Assembly (NCBI RefSeq): GCF_905120355.1
Contig: NZ_CAJHOB010000001.1
Span: 1-64,000, forward strand
DNA from: Azonexus hydrophilus
GTDB taxonomy: Bacteria; Pseudomonadota; Gammaproteobacteria; Burkholderiales; Rhodocyclaceae
Length of the DNA stretch: 64,000 nt
Reading direction: 5' to 3'
Shown here: piece by piece, positions 9,360 to 17,997 of the stretch
Layout of the letters: each line of letters begins with the position of its first letter
Position numbering within the stretch: position 1 is the first letter of the stretch
Notes under the pieces: generated by a model
What the model was told of the DNA's origin: nothing
Databases searched by the model: none
What the model saw: the letters and a program-made list of their open reading frames with translations, nothing else
Program-made: the position numbers and the translations under genes

Positions 9360-9520
9360 CCCGAGGCCACCTTCGCCTTCTCCAAATGGGGCATCAGATC
9401 ACGCGTCGCCATATTGGCGGCACGCCCCAGAGAATGCCGTGTTTTTTTGCATCGCTACGCCTCCAGCCCCCAGTGGCCGCGTTACAATTTGCCACATTCT
9501 TTTGCGCGGACTCAACGGAC

Positions 9521-11551
9521 ATGGCAACCTGGGGATTCGGCCTGCGGGCCAAATCGATGCTGGCGCTTCTGCTAGCCTGCCTGTTCGCCCTGATTCCCGC
9601 GGGCCTGGTCGGCTGGCAGGTGCTTGATGCCGTACGCGAGCACTTCGGTACAGCCTACCTGCGCAATTTCACCTTGCTCAAGCGCCAGCAAATTCTCGCC
9701 CCTGTCAGCCGCGAGCTGACCCTGTCGCTACGCCTGGCCGATTCGCAGGTCACCCGCCAATGGCTGCTCGACGAGCACGATGCCGCCAAACGCAGCCTGT
9801 TTTTTGCCGAAGCCGAAGGCTACCGGCGGGACTTTCGCAGTCAGACCTTCTTCATCATCCCCGCCAGCACCGGCAACTACTATTTTGGCGATGGGCAGCG
9901 GCAAAGCGACGTTCCAAGCTACCAGCTGCAGCGCGACAAAAAAAGCGACGCCTGGTTTTTCAATACCCTGCACCAACCGGGCTCTTACGACATCAACGTC
10001 AACTACGACGAAAACCTCAAGCTCACGCAAATCTGGTTCAACGCCATCATCCGCGATGGTGACAAGGTCCTCGGCCTGACCGGGGGCAGTCTCGATCTCA
10101 CCACCTTCATCGAACGTTTCATCGTCACTCCGGAGGTCGGCCTGACACCGATGATCGTGGCCCAGAACGGCGCCATTCAGGCGCATCGCGACATCCGCCT
10201 GATTGCCACCAACCAGATCACCCACAGTGCCCTCGGTGCCTTGCCGCCGGAGCAGACCCTGAGCGGCCAGCTCGACCACGCCAGCGACCGCGAACTTCTG
10301 GCGACGGCGCTGCGCAACGCCGAGGAAAAAACCGACGAAGTCGTCATCATTCCGGTCCATCTCGCCGGCAAACCGCAACTCATGGCACTGGCCTACATTC
10401 CCGAATTGCGCTGGCACATCGTCACAGCCATGGATCTGAAGGCGGCGCGGATTCTCGATCAAACCTGGGCACGCAGCGGCCTGATCCTGCTCGTCATGCT
10501 GCTGGCCACCCTGCTGCTGGCCTTCAGCTATGCCGTCGAACGTCTGTTGCTGCGACCACTGAAAAAACTGCAGCAATCCGCCACTGCCATTGCCCGCGGC
10601 GACTACGACACCCCCTTGCCCACTGCCAGCCGCGACGAAATGGGCGATCTCAGCCAGGCGTTTGGCAGCATGGCGCAGCAGATCCGCGACCACACGACGG
10701 AGCTCGAAAACAAGGTCGCCGCACGCACCCAGGCGCTCGCCGAGGCCAACCAGGAAATGCAGCGGGCGCACCGGCAGATCAGCGATTCCATCGACTACGC
10801 CAGCCTCATCCAGCGCACCATCCTGCCGCAGCAACAACTGCGGCAAACACTCGATGAGAGACACTGCGTACTGTGGCAGCCCCGCGATGTGGTGGGTGGC
10901 GATTTCTACATTTTCCGCCAGGACGGTGAGCGTTATCTGCTGGGGGTGGTCGACTGCGCCGGCCATGGCGTTCCCGGCGCCCTGATGACCATGCTTGCCC
11001 GCGCCGCCCTCGACCATGCCATCAATACCTGCGGCCTTGACCAGCCTGCCGCCATCCTGCAGGAAACTGATCGCGGCATGCGCGCCATGCTGCAGGAATG
11101 CGAACTGCCGCGCGCCATTGCCACCAACCTCGACGCCGGCCTAGTGTTCGTAGACCTGAAGCGGAGCATGCTGCGCTTTGCCGGAGCCAAAATCAATCTC
11201 TACTGGAGTGACGGCAACGAAATCGGCCAGCTGGACGCCAACCGCCGTTCGATCGGTGACCGACGACCAGGTACCTATACCGACCAGGACATCGCATTGC
11301 GTCCGGATGTCACCTATACCCTATCCACCGACGGTTTCCTTGACCAGGCCGGTGGCGAGCGGGGCTACGGCTTCGGCAACAGCCGCTTCGCCGAACTCCT
11401 GCGCAGCAACGCCCGTCGTCCGATGGGCGAGCATGCCAGCGCCTTCAGTCAAGCCCTGGCGCTCTATCAGGGCACCTACCCGCAACGTGACGACATCACA
11501 GTGCTATCCTTCCGCTTCGACCAAAAACAGGCACAACATGACCCACATTGA
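9521..11551 (+). CDS. siaA: SiaA: membrane-bound PP2C-type phosphatase sensor
   Basis: A 676-aa sensor phosphatase. I start at the ATG at 9521 because a signal-anchor helix (about residues 12-33) follows directly; the frame is open 61 codons further upstream without a plausible signal. A periplasmic ligand-binding region (about 40-310, dCache-like) is followed by a second membrane helix (about 318-338), a HAMP domain (RPLKKLQQSATAIARGDYDT), a coiled linker and a SpoIIE/PP2C phosphatase domain. The metal-binding acidic residues are in VVGGDFY, VVDCAGHGVPGALM, STDGFLDQ and RDDITVLSF. In Pseudomonas, SiaA dephosphorylates SiaC, allowing it to activate the diguanylate cyclase SiaD. It is first of four overlapping or closely spaced genes. 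Confidence 0.93.
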   Translation: MATWGFGLRAKSMLALLLACLFALIPAGLVGWQVLDAVREHFGTAYLRNFTLLKRQQILAPVSRELTLSLRLADSQVTRQWLLDEHDAAKRSLFFAEAEGYRRDFRSQTFFIIPASTGNYYFGDGQRQSDVPSYQLQRDKKSDAWFFNTLHQPGSYDINVNYDENLKLTQIWFNAIIRDGDKVLGLTGGSLDLTTFIERFIVTPEVGLTPMIVAQNGAIQAHRDIRLIATNQITHSALGALPPEQTLSGQLDHASDRELLATALRNAEEKTDEVVIIPVHLAGKPQLMALAYIPELRWHIVTAMDLKAARILDQTWARSGLILLVMLLATLLLAFSYAVERLLLRPLKKLQQSATAIARGDYDTPLPTASRDEMGDLSQAFGSMAQQIRDHTTELENKVAARTQALAEANQEMQRAHRQISDSIDYASLIQRTILPQQQLRQTLDERHCVLWQPRDVVGGDFYIFRQDGERYLLGVVDCAGHGVPGALMTMLARAALDHAINTCGLDQPAAILQETDRGMRAMLQECELPRAIATNLDAGLVFVDLKRSMLRFAGAKINLYWSDGNEIGQLDANRRSIGDRRPGTYTDQDIALRPDVTYTLSTDGFLDQAGGERGYGFGNSRFAELLRSNARRPMGEHASAFSQALALYQGTYPQRDDITVLSFRFDQKQAQHDPH

Positions 11552-12080
11552 TCTGTTCGAACTGCGCACACACTTCAACCAGAGCCGCATCCTACTCTGC
11601 TTCAACGGCCCGATTTCACGCAGCCTGATCGAAGAAATCGGCAGTGCTCTGAAAAACTACCTGCAAGCTGAGCAAGCCCATATTTCAGCGGCAATGGACG
11701 TTTTCAGTGTCTATATCGAGATGACCCAGAACATCCGTCACTACGCACTGGCCCACGGTTACGACGAGCTCGCCGGCTCGGCCACAGTGGTGGTGGCACG
11801 CGACGCGGATGGCCGTTATCTGGTGCAGGCCGGCAACATGGTGGAGAAGGAAGACGGAGAGAAACTCCTCGCCCGGGTTGACCATCTCGCGGCCATGAGT
11901 CCGGCAGAATTGAAGGCCGCCTACAAGACCCAGTTGCGTCAGCCTCGTCCGGAAGATGCCGTCACCGGTGCCGGGCTCGGACTCATCGACATTGCCCGCA
12001 AATCAACTGCACCGCTGACGGCCAGCCTGGCCCCGCTCGATGCAACACACGTTTTTTTCAGCCTGCGCGCCACCATTTGA
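11538..12080 (+). CDS. siaB: SiaB: kinase acting on SiaC
   Basis: A 180-aa cytoplasmic protein; the start ATG at 11538 overlaps the end of siaA by 14 bases. SiaB-family proteins phosphorylate SiaC and so oppose SiaA. The sequence fits the family: FNGPISRSLIEEIGSALKNYL, then IEMTQNIRHYA (GHKL-type N-box-like Asn), and a later GAGLGLIDIARKS, which resembles the ATP-lid glycine motif of a degenerate histidine-kinase/anti-sigma ATPase fold. That fold reading is mine. Its position between siaA and siaC is exactly that of the Pseudomonas operon. Confidence 0.9.
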   Translation: MTHIDLFELRTHFNQSRILLCFNGPISRSLIEEIGSALKNYLQAEQAHISAAMDVFSVYIEMTQNIRHYALAHGYDELAGSATVVVARDADGRYLVQAGNMVEKEDGEKLLARVDHLAAMSPAELKAAYKTQLRQPRPEDAVTGAGLGLIDIARKSTAPLTASLAPLDATHVFFSLRATI

Positions 12081-12101
12081 AACCTGCACATAAAAACAGT
12101 C

Positions 12102-12479
12102 ATGAACGAACTCAATATCCCCGGCAGCCAATCGACTCCCAGCGTCAGCAGCAATCTGGCCCTGGGCCAGCTCTCGTTGCAGGGCGACTCCTATCCGGAA
12201 AACTCCTTCGAGTTTTTCACCACCGTCATTTCCTGGATTGAAGATTTCCTGACCCAGAAAACCGAGCCGCTCACTCTGGAACTGGGGCTGATTTACATGA
12301 ATACCAGCTCGGTCAAAGCCATGATGGACATTTTCGACCTGCTCGAGGAAGCCCACAACAAAGGCCGGGCGGTGCGTGTAGACTGGCTGTACGACCCGCA
12401 GAACGAGCGGGTGCGCGAGTTGGCAGAAGAGTTCCGCGAAGACTACACTTTTCCTTTCCTGATCACCGCCCATGCCTGA
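12102..12479 (+). CDS. siaC: SiaC: phosphoprotein that activates the diguanylate cyclase SiaD
   Basis: A 125-aa protein of the SiaC (formerly DUF1987) family. It is the switch of the system: when unphosphorylated it binds and activates SiaD, and SiaB phosphorylation blocks this. The known phosphosite in Pseudomonas aeruginosa is Thr68; here the family motif YMNTSSVK puts a threonine at exactly residue 68. Other family features are SFEFFTTVISWIEDFL and the acidic REDYTFPF near the C-terminus. Its last codons overlap the start of siaD by 8 bases. Confidence 0.94.
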   Translation: MNELNIPGSQSTPSVSSNLALGQLSLQGDSYPENSFEFFTTVISWIEDFLTQKTEPLTLELGLIYMNTSSVKAMMDIFDLLEEAHNKGRAVRVDWLYDPQNERVRELAEEFREDYTFPFLITAHA

Positions 12480-13281
12480 CAGCGATTTCCCGGCAGTGAA
12501 GAAGGCGCAGCCGCTGGCGCACTTTGCCGCCCTGCTCGACGAGCCGGCGCATGCCGACAACCCCTTGCGCCCGGCCTGCGCCGAACTGCTCAGCCTGTGC
12601 ACTGAACAACAGGAGAGGCTGTCCCGGCTGGTACGCATTTCTGACGGTTATCACGATATCTCACGTAGCCAGAACCTCTCGCTGCATGCACAGTACGACC
12701 GTCAGCTGCGCCGGCTGGAAAAAATCACCCGCATCTCTGACCGCTATCAACAAAGCCTGCATGAACTGAGTGCCGCGCTTGAAGAAGCCGCCCTGAGCGA
12801 CGCCCTCACCGGGTTGCACAACCGCCGCTACCTGATGGAGCGCCTCAAGAAGGAAACCTTGCGCAACGATCGCAAGGCAGGCAGCTTCGCCCTTGCCATA
12901 CTCGACGTCGACTACTTCAAGTCGATCAATGACCGCTTCGGCCACGAAGCAGGCGACTTCGCCCTGTGCCAGATCGCCCAGGCGGTTCAGTCCAGCATCC
13001 GTGAATATGATATCTGCGGCCGTTGGGGCGGCGAGGAATTCCTCATCCTGCTCCCCGACACCGATCTTGCCTCCGCCGTGCAAGTCGCTGAACGCATCCG
13101 CCAGGAAATCGCCCAGCTGCACCTGGGTTTTCTCGACAGCAGCGCCCTCCCGCACACCACGGTCAGCATCGGCCTGAGCACGCACGTGCCGGGAGAAATG
13201 TATTCAGCGACACTGGACCGTGCCGACAGCGCCCTGCGTAACGCCAAATCCGCCGGACGGAACCGGATCGAAGTCAGCTAG
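12472..13281 (+). CDS. siaD: SiaD: GGDEF diguanylate cyclase
   Basis: A 269-aa cytoplasmic enzyme making c-di-GMP from two GTP. The N-terminal half (about 1-105) is a helical stalk with a repeated RISDxY pattern (RISDGYHDI and RISDRYQQS), the surface SiaC engages in the known complex. The GGDEF domain (about 108-269) has the entry motif DALTGLHNRR, metal-binding ILDVDYFKSINDRFGH, and the active loop GRWGGEEF. A product-inhibition I-site RxxD (REYD) lies five residues before GGEEF, so feedback control is likely. The gene ends 8 bases inside the convergent Fur-family gene. Confidence 0.95.
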   Translation: MPDSDFPAVKKAQPLAHFAALLDEPAHADNPLRPACAELLSLCTEQQERLSRLVRISDGYHDISRSQNLSLHAQYDRQLRRLEKITRISDRYQQSLHELSAALEEAALSDALTGLHNRRYLMERLKKETLRNDRKAGSFALAILDVDYFKSINDRFGHEAGDFALCQIAQAVQSSIREYDICGRWGGEEFLILLPDTDLASAVQVAERIRQEIAQLHLGFLDSSALPHTTVSIGLSTHVPGEMYSATLDRADSALRNAKSAGRNRIEVS

Positions 13282-13687
13282 ACGGGGTATTTCCTGCCGC
13301 CTCGGGGGCGGACCGGCAGTCGGCACACTGACCATACAAGGTCAGTTCATGCCCATCGACAGCGAAACCATTGGGCGCCAGCCCCTCCAGGGCACCCGGG
13401 CAACCAGCCACATCGAAGACCCGCGTGCAGGCACGGCATAGGAAATGATGGTGGTGCGGCTTGCCGCACAACTCGTAGCGGGCGTTTTCTCCCGGCAGCT
13501 GCACCAACTGCACCGCCCCCTCCTCCATGAAGGTTTTCAGGTTGCGGTAGATGGTGGCGATGCCGATCCCCGGCGCATCGTGTTGTGCCAGCTCGAGGAT
13601 TTCCGTCGGCAGCAGCGGTCTCTGCGCCGCTCGCAAGGCTGCAAGAATGGCGTGGCGCTGGCGGGTTGAGCGTTCATTCGGAAGCAT
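13274..13687 (-). CDS. zur: Fur-family metalloregulator, probably Zur
   Basis: A 137-aa repressor with an N-terminal winged helix (RQRHAILAALRAAQRPLLPTEI, then GIATIYRNLKTFMEEGAV as the recognition helix) and a C-terminal metal-binding dimer domain. Metal ligands visible are PHHHHFLC, a structural zinc pair CRAC/CADC, and GHELTLYG. It could be Fur, PerR or Zur on motifs alone. I favour Zur because it is divergent from a ZnuD-like zinc receptor with an inverted repeat between them, a typical autoregulated pair. The 3' end overlaps siaD by 8 bases. Confidence 0.8.
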   Translation of the reverse strand: MLPNERSTRQRHAILAALRAAQRPLLPTEILELAQHDAPGIGIATIYRNLKTFMEEGAVQLVQLPGENARYELCGKPHHHHFLCRACTRVFDVAGCPGALEGLAPNGFAVDGHELTLYGQCADCRSAPEAAGNTPSS

Positions 13688-13821
13688 TGGCAGACAGTGG
13701 CGTCAAAACAAGGGGGCTACTGTAACAGTTGCCCGTGACCGTAGCGAATCCTGAAACGCGCTTCCCGGAGAGGAAATTGGCGCCACTGCCGCATGGAAAG
13801 GTGTCGATTGATCCGATATTG

Positions 13822-13846
13822 AGAATTCATTATCATCTTGAATTCT
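13822..13846. promoter_or_regulatory. Candidate Zur/Fur operator between zur and znuD
   Basis: AGAATTCA (13822-13829) and TGAATTCT (13839-13846) form a perfect 8-base inverted repeat around TTATCATCT. The overlapping GATATTGAGAAT and CATTATC resemble Fur-family hexamers, though spaced by one base more than the classical 19-base box. It sits 30 bases before the znuD ATG, where a bound repressor would block transcription. Confidence 0.55.
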
Positions 13847-13875
13847 GATTCTCACCACACTTGGCCACACCCATC

Positions 13876-15909
13876 ATGTTCAAACCGACTCCTCTCGCCT
13901 TGGCACTCGCTTGCATCTTTGCTCCACTCCCGGCAAGCGCCGCTGAAACACACACCACCGCGCAGGAATCCACGCTGCCGGCGATTACCGTCGAGGCAAG
14001 CAGCCTGTCGCTGGGGATGGATGACATGACAACGCCCGTCACCGTTCTCACCGCCGATGACCTGCTCACTCAGCGAGCAGCCACACTGGGCGAAACGCTG
14101 GCGAACCAGCCCGGCACTCACGCCAGTCATTTCGGCGCCGGCGCCAGTCGCCCCGTCATTCGCGGCATGGACGGGGCGCGGGTGCGCATCCTCAGCCACG
14201 GTTCGGAAGTGATGGATGCTTCGACCATCAGCCAGGATCACGCAGTGGCGATCGAACCTCTGCTCAGCAACCAGATCGAGATCCTGCGCGGCCCTTCCGG
14301 TCTGGCCTATGGCGGTGGCGCCAGCGGCGGCATCGTCAATAGCCTCGATGACAAGATTCCCACGCAGATTCCGGCCGCAGGTTACGCCGGCCATGTCGAA
14401 ATGCTCGGCGCCTCGGCCGCCCGCGAAGGCACCGGCACCTTCGCCGTCACGGCCGGCAGTGGCAATTTCGCCCTGCACGCCGAAGGGCTGTACCGTGACA
14501 GCGACGATTACCGCGTCGGCCACGGCTGGCACAAAGGCAAACGGGTCGCCGGCAGCGACACGCGCACCCGCACTGGCAGTCTCGGTCTGTCGTGGGTCGG
14601 CGACCGCGGTTATGTCGGTCTGGCCTATACGGCACAGAACAACGTCTATGGCCTGCCCGGCCACAGCCATGATTTCGAAGACTGCCATCTGCATGGCACG
14701 CACCTGCATTGCGGCAGCCATGGCGGACATAGCCACGACGATGAAGCACACGGGGTGCCCCGCGTCGACCTGCGCAGCGAACGCTGGGATGTGCGCGGCG
14801 AATACCTCGAGCCCCTGGCCGGCTTTTCTCGACTGCGTTTCAGCGGCGGCCTGACCGACTACCAGCACGACGAACTGGAGGGCAACGAAGTTGCCACCCG
14901 TTTCCGTAACAAGGCCCGCGACGGCCGGTTCGAACTGCAGCACCACCCACTCGCCGGCTGGCGCGGGGTCATCGGCCTGCAGAGCAGTTTCCGTGATTTC
15001 AGTGCGACCGGCGAGGAAGCCTATGTCCAGCCCAGTACGACCCGCAAGCATGCCGTCTTCCTGCTCGAAGAAAAACGCTTCGGTCCCTGGCGGGTGGAAG
15101 GCGCGCTGCGCCACGAATGGCAGCGTATCGACACCGATTCGGCACAGCCCAACCGCAGCCACGATGGCACCTCGGCAGCGCTCGGCCTCCACTGGCGCCT
15201 GGCGCCGCAGTACAGCCTCGGCCTGACACTGGCGCGCGCCCACCGCCTGCCCACCGCCGAAGAACTTTACGCCGACGGGCTGCACATGGCTTCCGCCACC
15301 TGGGAATTAGGCAACCCCCGCCTGCAACGCGAAACCTCGAACAACATTGACCTGACGCTGAAAAAAACCGCCGGCCCGACCACCTTCTCGTTCAGCGTTT
15401 ATCGCAACCGCATCAAGGATTACATCTACGCCAGCACCCTGGACGAAGACGACGGCCTGCAGTTGATCGAATATACCCAGGGCGACGCCATCTTCACCGG
15501 CATCGAAGGTTCCGTACGCCAGCAATTGAGCCGCCAGACTGGCCTGACCCTGTTCGGCGATTACGTCCGCGCCCATCTCGACCGTGGCGGCAATCTGCCG
15601 CGCATCCCGGCTGCGCGTCTGGGCGTCCGTCTTGATGCCCGCCTGGGTGACCCGTGGCGCGGCGAACTCGAGTTCTACCGCGTTGCGGGACAGAACCGGG
15701 TAGCCGCCCATGAAAGCGCAACCCCCGGCTACAACATGCTCAATCTGCGCCTGAGTTACACCACGCGGCTCAACGGCCTCGCGACCCAGTTCTACCTGAA
15801 GGGCGAAAATCTCGGCAATCAACTGGCTTACGCGCACACTTCCTTCATCAAGCACACTGCCCCGCTGGCCGGGCGCAATATCACGCTCGGTGTGCGCATC
15901 GCCTTCTGA
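13876..15909 (+). CDS. znuD: ZnuD-like TonB-dependent zinc receptor
   Basis: A 677-aa outer-membrane receptor importing zinc (possibly also haem) using TonB energy. Start ATG at 13876 gives a signal peptide cut near PASA-AE; a TTG at 13861 is possible. After a short N-terminal stretch (LPAITVEAS) comes the plug domain with RPVIRGMDGARVRIL and VEILRGP-like EILRGPSGLAYGGGASGGIVN, then a 22-strand barrel ending in an aromatic residue (VRIAF). A His/Asp/Cys-rich extracellular loop (14659-14754: HSHD, CHLHGTHLHC, HGGHSHDDEAH) matches the zinc-capturing loop of Neisseria ZnuD. The divergent Fur-family gene and shared operator point to zinc-controlled expression. Confidence 0.92.
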   Translation: MFKPTPLALALACIFAPLPASAAETHTTAQESTLPAITVEASSLSLGMDDMTTPVTVLTADDLLTQRAATLGETLANQPGTHASHFGAGASRPVIRGMDGARVRILSHGSEVMDASTISQDHAVAIEPLLSNQIEILRGPSGLAYGGGASGGIVNSLDDKIPTQIPAAGYAGHVEMLGASAAREGTGTFAVTAGSGNFALHAEGLYRDSDDYRVGHGWHKGKRVAGSDTRTRTGSLGLSWVGDRGYVGLAYTAQNNVYGLPGHSHDFEDCHLHGTHLHCGSHGGHSHDDEAHGVPRVDLRSERWDVRGEYLEPLAGFSRLRFSGGLTDYQHDELEGNEVATRFRNKARDGRFELQHHPLAGWRGVIGLQSSFRDFSATGEEAYVQPSTTRKHAVFLLEEKRFGPWRVEGALRHEWQRIDTDSAQPNRSHDGTSAALGLHWRLAPQYSLGLTLARAHRLPTAEELYADGLHMASATWELGNPRLQRETSNNIDLTLKKTAGPTTFSFSVYRNRIKDYIYASTLDEDDGLQLIEYTQGDAIFTGIEGSVRQQLSRQTGLTLFGDYVRAHLDRGGNLPRIPAARLGVRLDARLGDPWRGELEFYRVAGQNRVAAHESATPGYNMLNLRLSYTTRLNGLATQFYLKGENLGNQLAYAHTSFIKHTAPLAGRNITLGVRIAF

Positions 15910-15990
15910 GTGTCTGCCGCATGCCGTGGCGGGAGGCCGTACAACGGGAGCTTCACACGGATGAACGGCAAGCGCTGCAGTTGATCGTGC

Positions 15991-16338
15991 TCACTTGCGG
16001 ATCGGCCCGTTGCGCCCGGACATGCTGTCGCTCATCCGGTAGGCCGCATCGATGAACTGGCCGTCCGGGTTCTTGCGGCAGTACTGCTCGATGTTGCGCT
16101 CGACCGTGCCGGCCGAGACGTCGGTCACCTGCTGGCGCTGGTTGGCGTAGTTGTGGCCGCTCAGGAAGCCGCGCACCCAGGCCACCTGCGCCGCCCGCTG
16201 GTCGGGATCGGCGGCGGCCGCCTGCCAGGCGGCGCAGGAATTGTCGTCGAAACCGAGGACTTTCAGCCTCGAAGCCGTCGCCGGCCCGGCCAGCAGGACG
16301 GCACATGCCAGCAGGACGCATCCGCGCGTGTTGCCCAT
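15991..16338 (-). CDS. Small exported protein, Rap1a/Tai-like
   Basis: A 115-aa protein with a clear signal peptide (about 1-22, ending PATA). The mature part has two cysteines (NSCAAWQ and EQYCRKNP) set to form a disulphide, a WVRGFLSGHNYANQ helix and a final FIDAAYRMSDSM helix. This pattern recalls the Rap1a/Tai family of periplasmic proteins, some of which are type VI immunity proteins. No effector gene is near, so an immunity role is not supported and it may be one of the many orphan members. GGAG lies eight bases before the ATG. Confidence 0.7.
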   Translation of the reverse strand: MGNTRGCVLLACAVLLAGPATASRLKVLGFDDNSCAAWQAAAADPDQRAAQVAWVRGFLSGHNYANQRQQVTDVSAGTVERNIEQYCRKNPDGQFIDAAYRMSDSMSGRNGPIRK

Positions 16339-16462
16339 CGCTCACTCCAGAAACGGTTGCCAAAGGCCGCAGCATAGACCACCCGGCCGCCGGCGGGAAC
16401 GCCGATGGCTTGAACCGCCGGCGATTGTCACGGTCAACCCGGCCATTGCCCGGAAAACCGCC

Positions 16463-17941
16463 ATGCCCGAATTTCGCCCGTTTGCCCTCTCCGCCACCTA
16501 TGCCCAGACGCTCGCCGAGTTTTGCGTCCCCTGGCAGCCGGCAGCCGCGCCGGCCCCCAAGCCGGTGCGCCTGAACCGCGAACTGGCCGAAGAACTCGGC
16601 GCCGACCCCGATCTCCTGGCCGGCCCCGAGGGCCTGGCGATGTTCGCCGGCAACCTGCTGCCGGCCGGCGCCAAGCCGGTCGCCCAGGCTTACGCTGGCC
16701 ACCAGTTCGGCGGTTTCTCGCCGCGCCTGGGCGACGGCCGCGCTTTGTTGCTCGGCGAGGTCATCGACCGTCAAGGCCGGCGCCGCGACATCGCCTTCAA
16801 GGGCTCCGGGCGCACCCCCTTCTCGCGCAATGGCGACGGCAAGTGCGCGCTGGGCCCGGCACTGCGCGAATTCCTGGTCGGCGAAGCAATGCACGCGCTC
16901 GGCATCCCGACCACGCAGGCACTGGCCGTGGTCGCTACCGGCGACATGGTGCGCCGCGACCGCGCCCTGCCCGGCGCCGTGCTCACCCGTATTGCTGCCA
17001 GCCACCTGCGCGTCGGCACCTTCGAATACGTCGCCGTGCATCACGGCCCGGCCGCCGTGCACAAGCTCGCCGACTACGCCATCGCCCGCCACGACCCGGA
17101 TCTGGTCGGCCGCGCCGACCGTTACCTGGCGCTGCTCGACGCCGTCGCCGGCCGCCAGGCCGAGCTGGTCGCACGCTGGCTCGGGGTCGGCTTCATCCAC
17201 GGCGTGATGAACACCGACAACATGACCATCTCCGGCGAAACCATCGACTACGGCCCCTGCGCCTTCCTCGAAAGCTACCACCCGCGCACCGTGTACAGCT
17301 CGATCGACAGCCAGGGCCGCTACGCCTACGGCCGCCAGGCGTCGATTGCCCAGTGGAACCTCGCCCGCCTGGCGGAAACCCTGCTGCCGCTGATCGACAC
17401 CGACACGGACCGCGCCATCGCCGCCGCCACAGCGGTAATCGAGGCCTTCCCCGAGCGTCACGCCGCCTGCTGGCTGAACGTGATGCGCGCCAAGCTCGGC
17501 ATCGACGACAGTGGCGACACCGAAACCGACCGCGCCCTGGCCGACGATTTCCTGAGCCTGCTGCAACGCGGCCGCCACGACTTCACCAACAGCTTCCGCG
17601 CCCTCCACGACTTTGCCGACGGCCGCCCGCAGGCACTCGCCCGGCTGTTCGCCGACGACCCGGACGCCGCCGCCTGGCAGCAACGCTGGCAAGCCCGCCA
17701 GCCGCAACGCGACGCCGCCCTGCTGGCGACCATGAAGCGCGCCAACCCCTGGCTGATCGCCCGCAATCACCAGGTCGAAAATGCGCTCGAAGCCGCCGTC
17801 GACCGTAACGATCTGGCCCCTTTCGAGGCCCTGCTCGCCGCACTGCGCGCGCCCTTCGACGAACGCGACACCGACCGCCATTACACCGAACCGGCAGCGC
17901 CGGAAATCACCGCCAGCTACCAGACCTTCTGCGGGACCTGA
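16463..17941 (+). CDS. selO: SelO (YdiU) protein adenylyltransferase
   Basis: A 492-aa pseudokinase that transfers AMP from ATP to Ser/Thr/Tyr of target proteins, known to affect redox and stress enzymes. Start ATG at 16463 gives the usual N-terminus (PEFRPFALSATYAQTLAEFC). Family motifs present: AGHQFGGFSPRLGDGRALLLGE (glycine loop), IAFKGSGRTPFSR-GDG, the catalytic HGVMNTDNM, and IDYGPCAFLE with the metal-binding DYG. The protein ends TFCGT, so a cysteine sits third from the C-terminus, where animal SelO carries selenocysteine. The gene stands alone before sbcD, separated by a hairpin. Confidence 0.95.
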   Translation: MPEFRPFALSATYAQTLAEFCVPWQPAAAPAPKPVRLNRELAEELGADPDLLAGPEGLAMFAGNLLPAGAKPVAQAYAGHQFGGFSPRLGDGRALLLGEVIDRQGRRRDIAFKGSGRTPFSRNGDGKCALGPALREFLVGEAMHALGIPTTQALAVVATGDMVRRDRALPGAVLTRIAASHLRVGTFEYVAVHHGPAAVHKLADYAIARHDPDLVGRADRYLALLDAVAGRQAELVARWLGVGFIHGVMNTDNMTISGETIDYGPCAFLESYHPRTVYSSIDSQGRYAYGRQASIAQWNLARLAETLLPLIDTDTDRAIAAATAVIEAFPERHAACWLNVMRAKLGIDDSGDTETDRALADDFLSLLQRGRHDFTNSFRALHDFADGRPQALARLFADDPDAAAWQQRWQARQPQRDAALLATMKRANPWLIARNHQVENALEAAVDRNDLAPFEALLAALRAPFDERDTDRHYTEPAAPEITASYQTFCGT

Positions 17942-17952
17942 GGCAAGGCCGG

Positions 17953-17979
17953 ACAAAGGCCGTAAAATCCGGCCTTTGT
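17953..17979 (+). terminator. Hairpin between selO and sbcD
   Basis: ACAAAGGCCG (17953-17962) and CGGCCTTTGT (17970-17979) form a perfect 10-base stem with a 7-base loop. No T-run follows beyond the arm itself, so it is at best a weak terminator or an mRNA-stabilising structure. Confidence 0.4.
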
Positions 17980-17997
17980 CATCGCCAAGCCGCCCGC

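Noticed and set aside
9728-11017. Minus-strand 429-aa frame opposite siaA
   Set aside because: Gly/Ala/Val-rich shadow without family motifs; siaA carries PP2C and HAMP motifs.
13852-15285. Minus-strand 477-aa frame opposite znuD
   Set aside because: Shadow of the receptor gene; no signal, membrane or domain pattern of its own.
15953-17956. Minus-strand 667-aa frame opposite selO
   Set aside because: Overlaps both selO and the small exported protein in another frame; composition is that of an antisense shadow.
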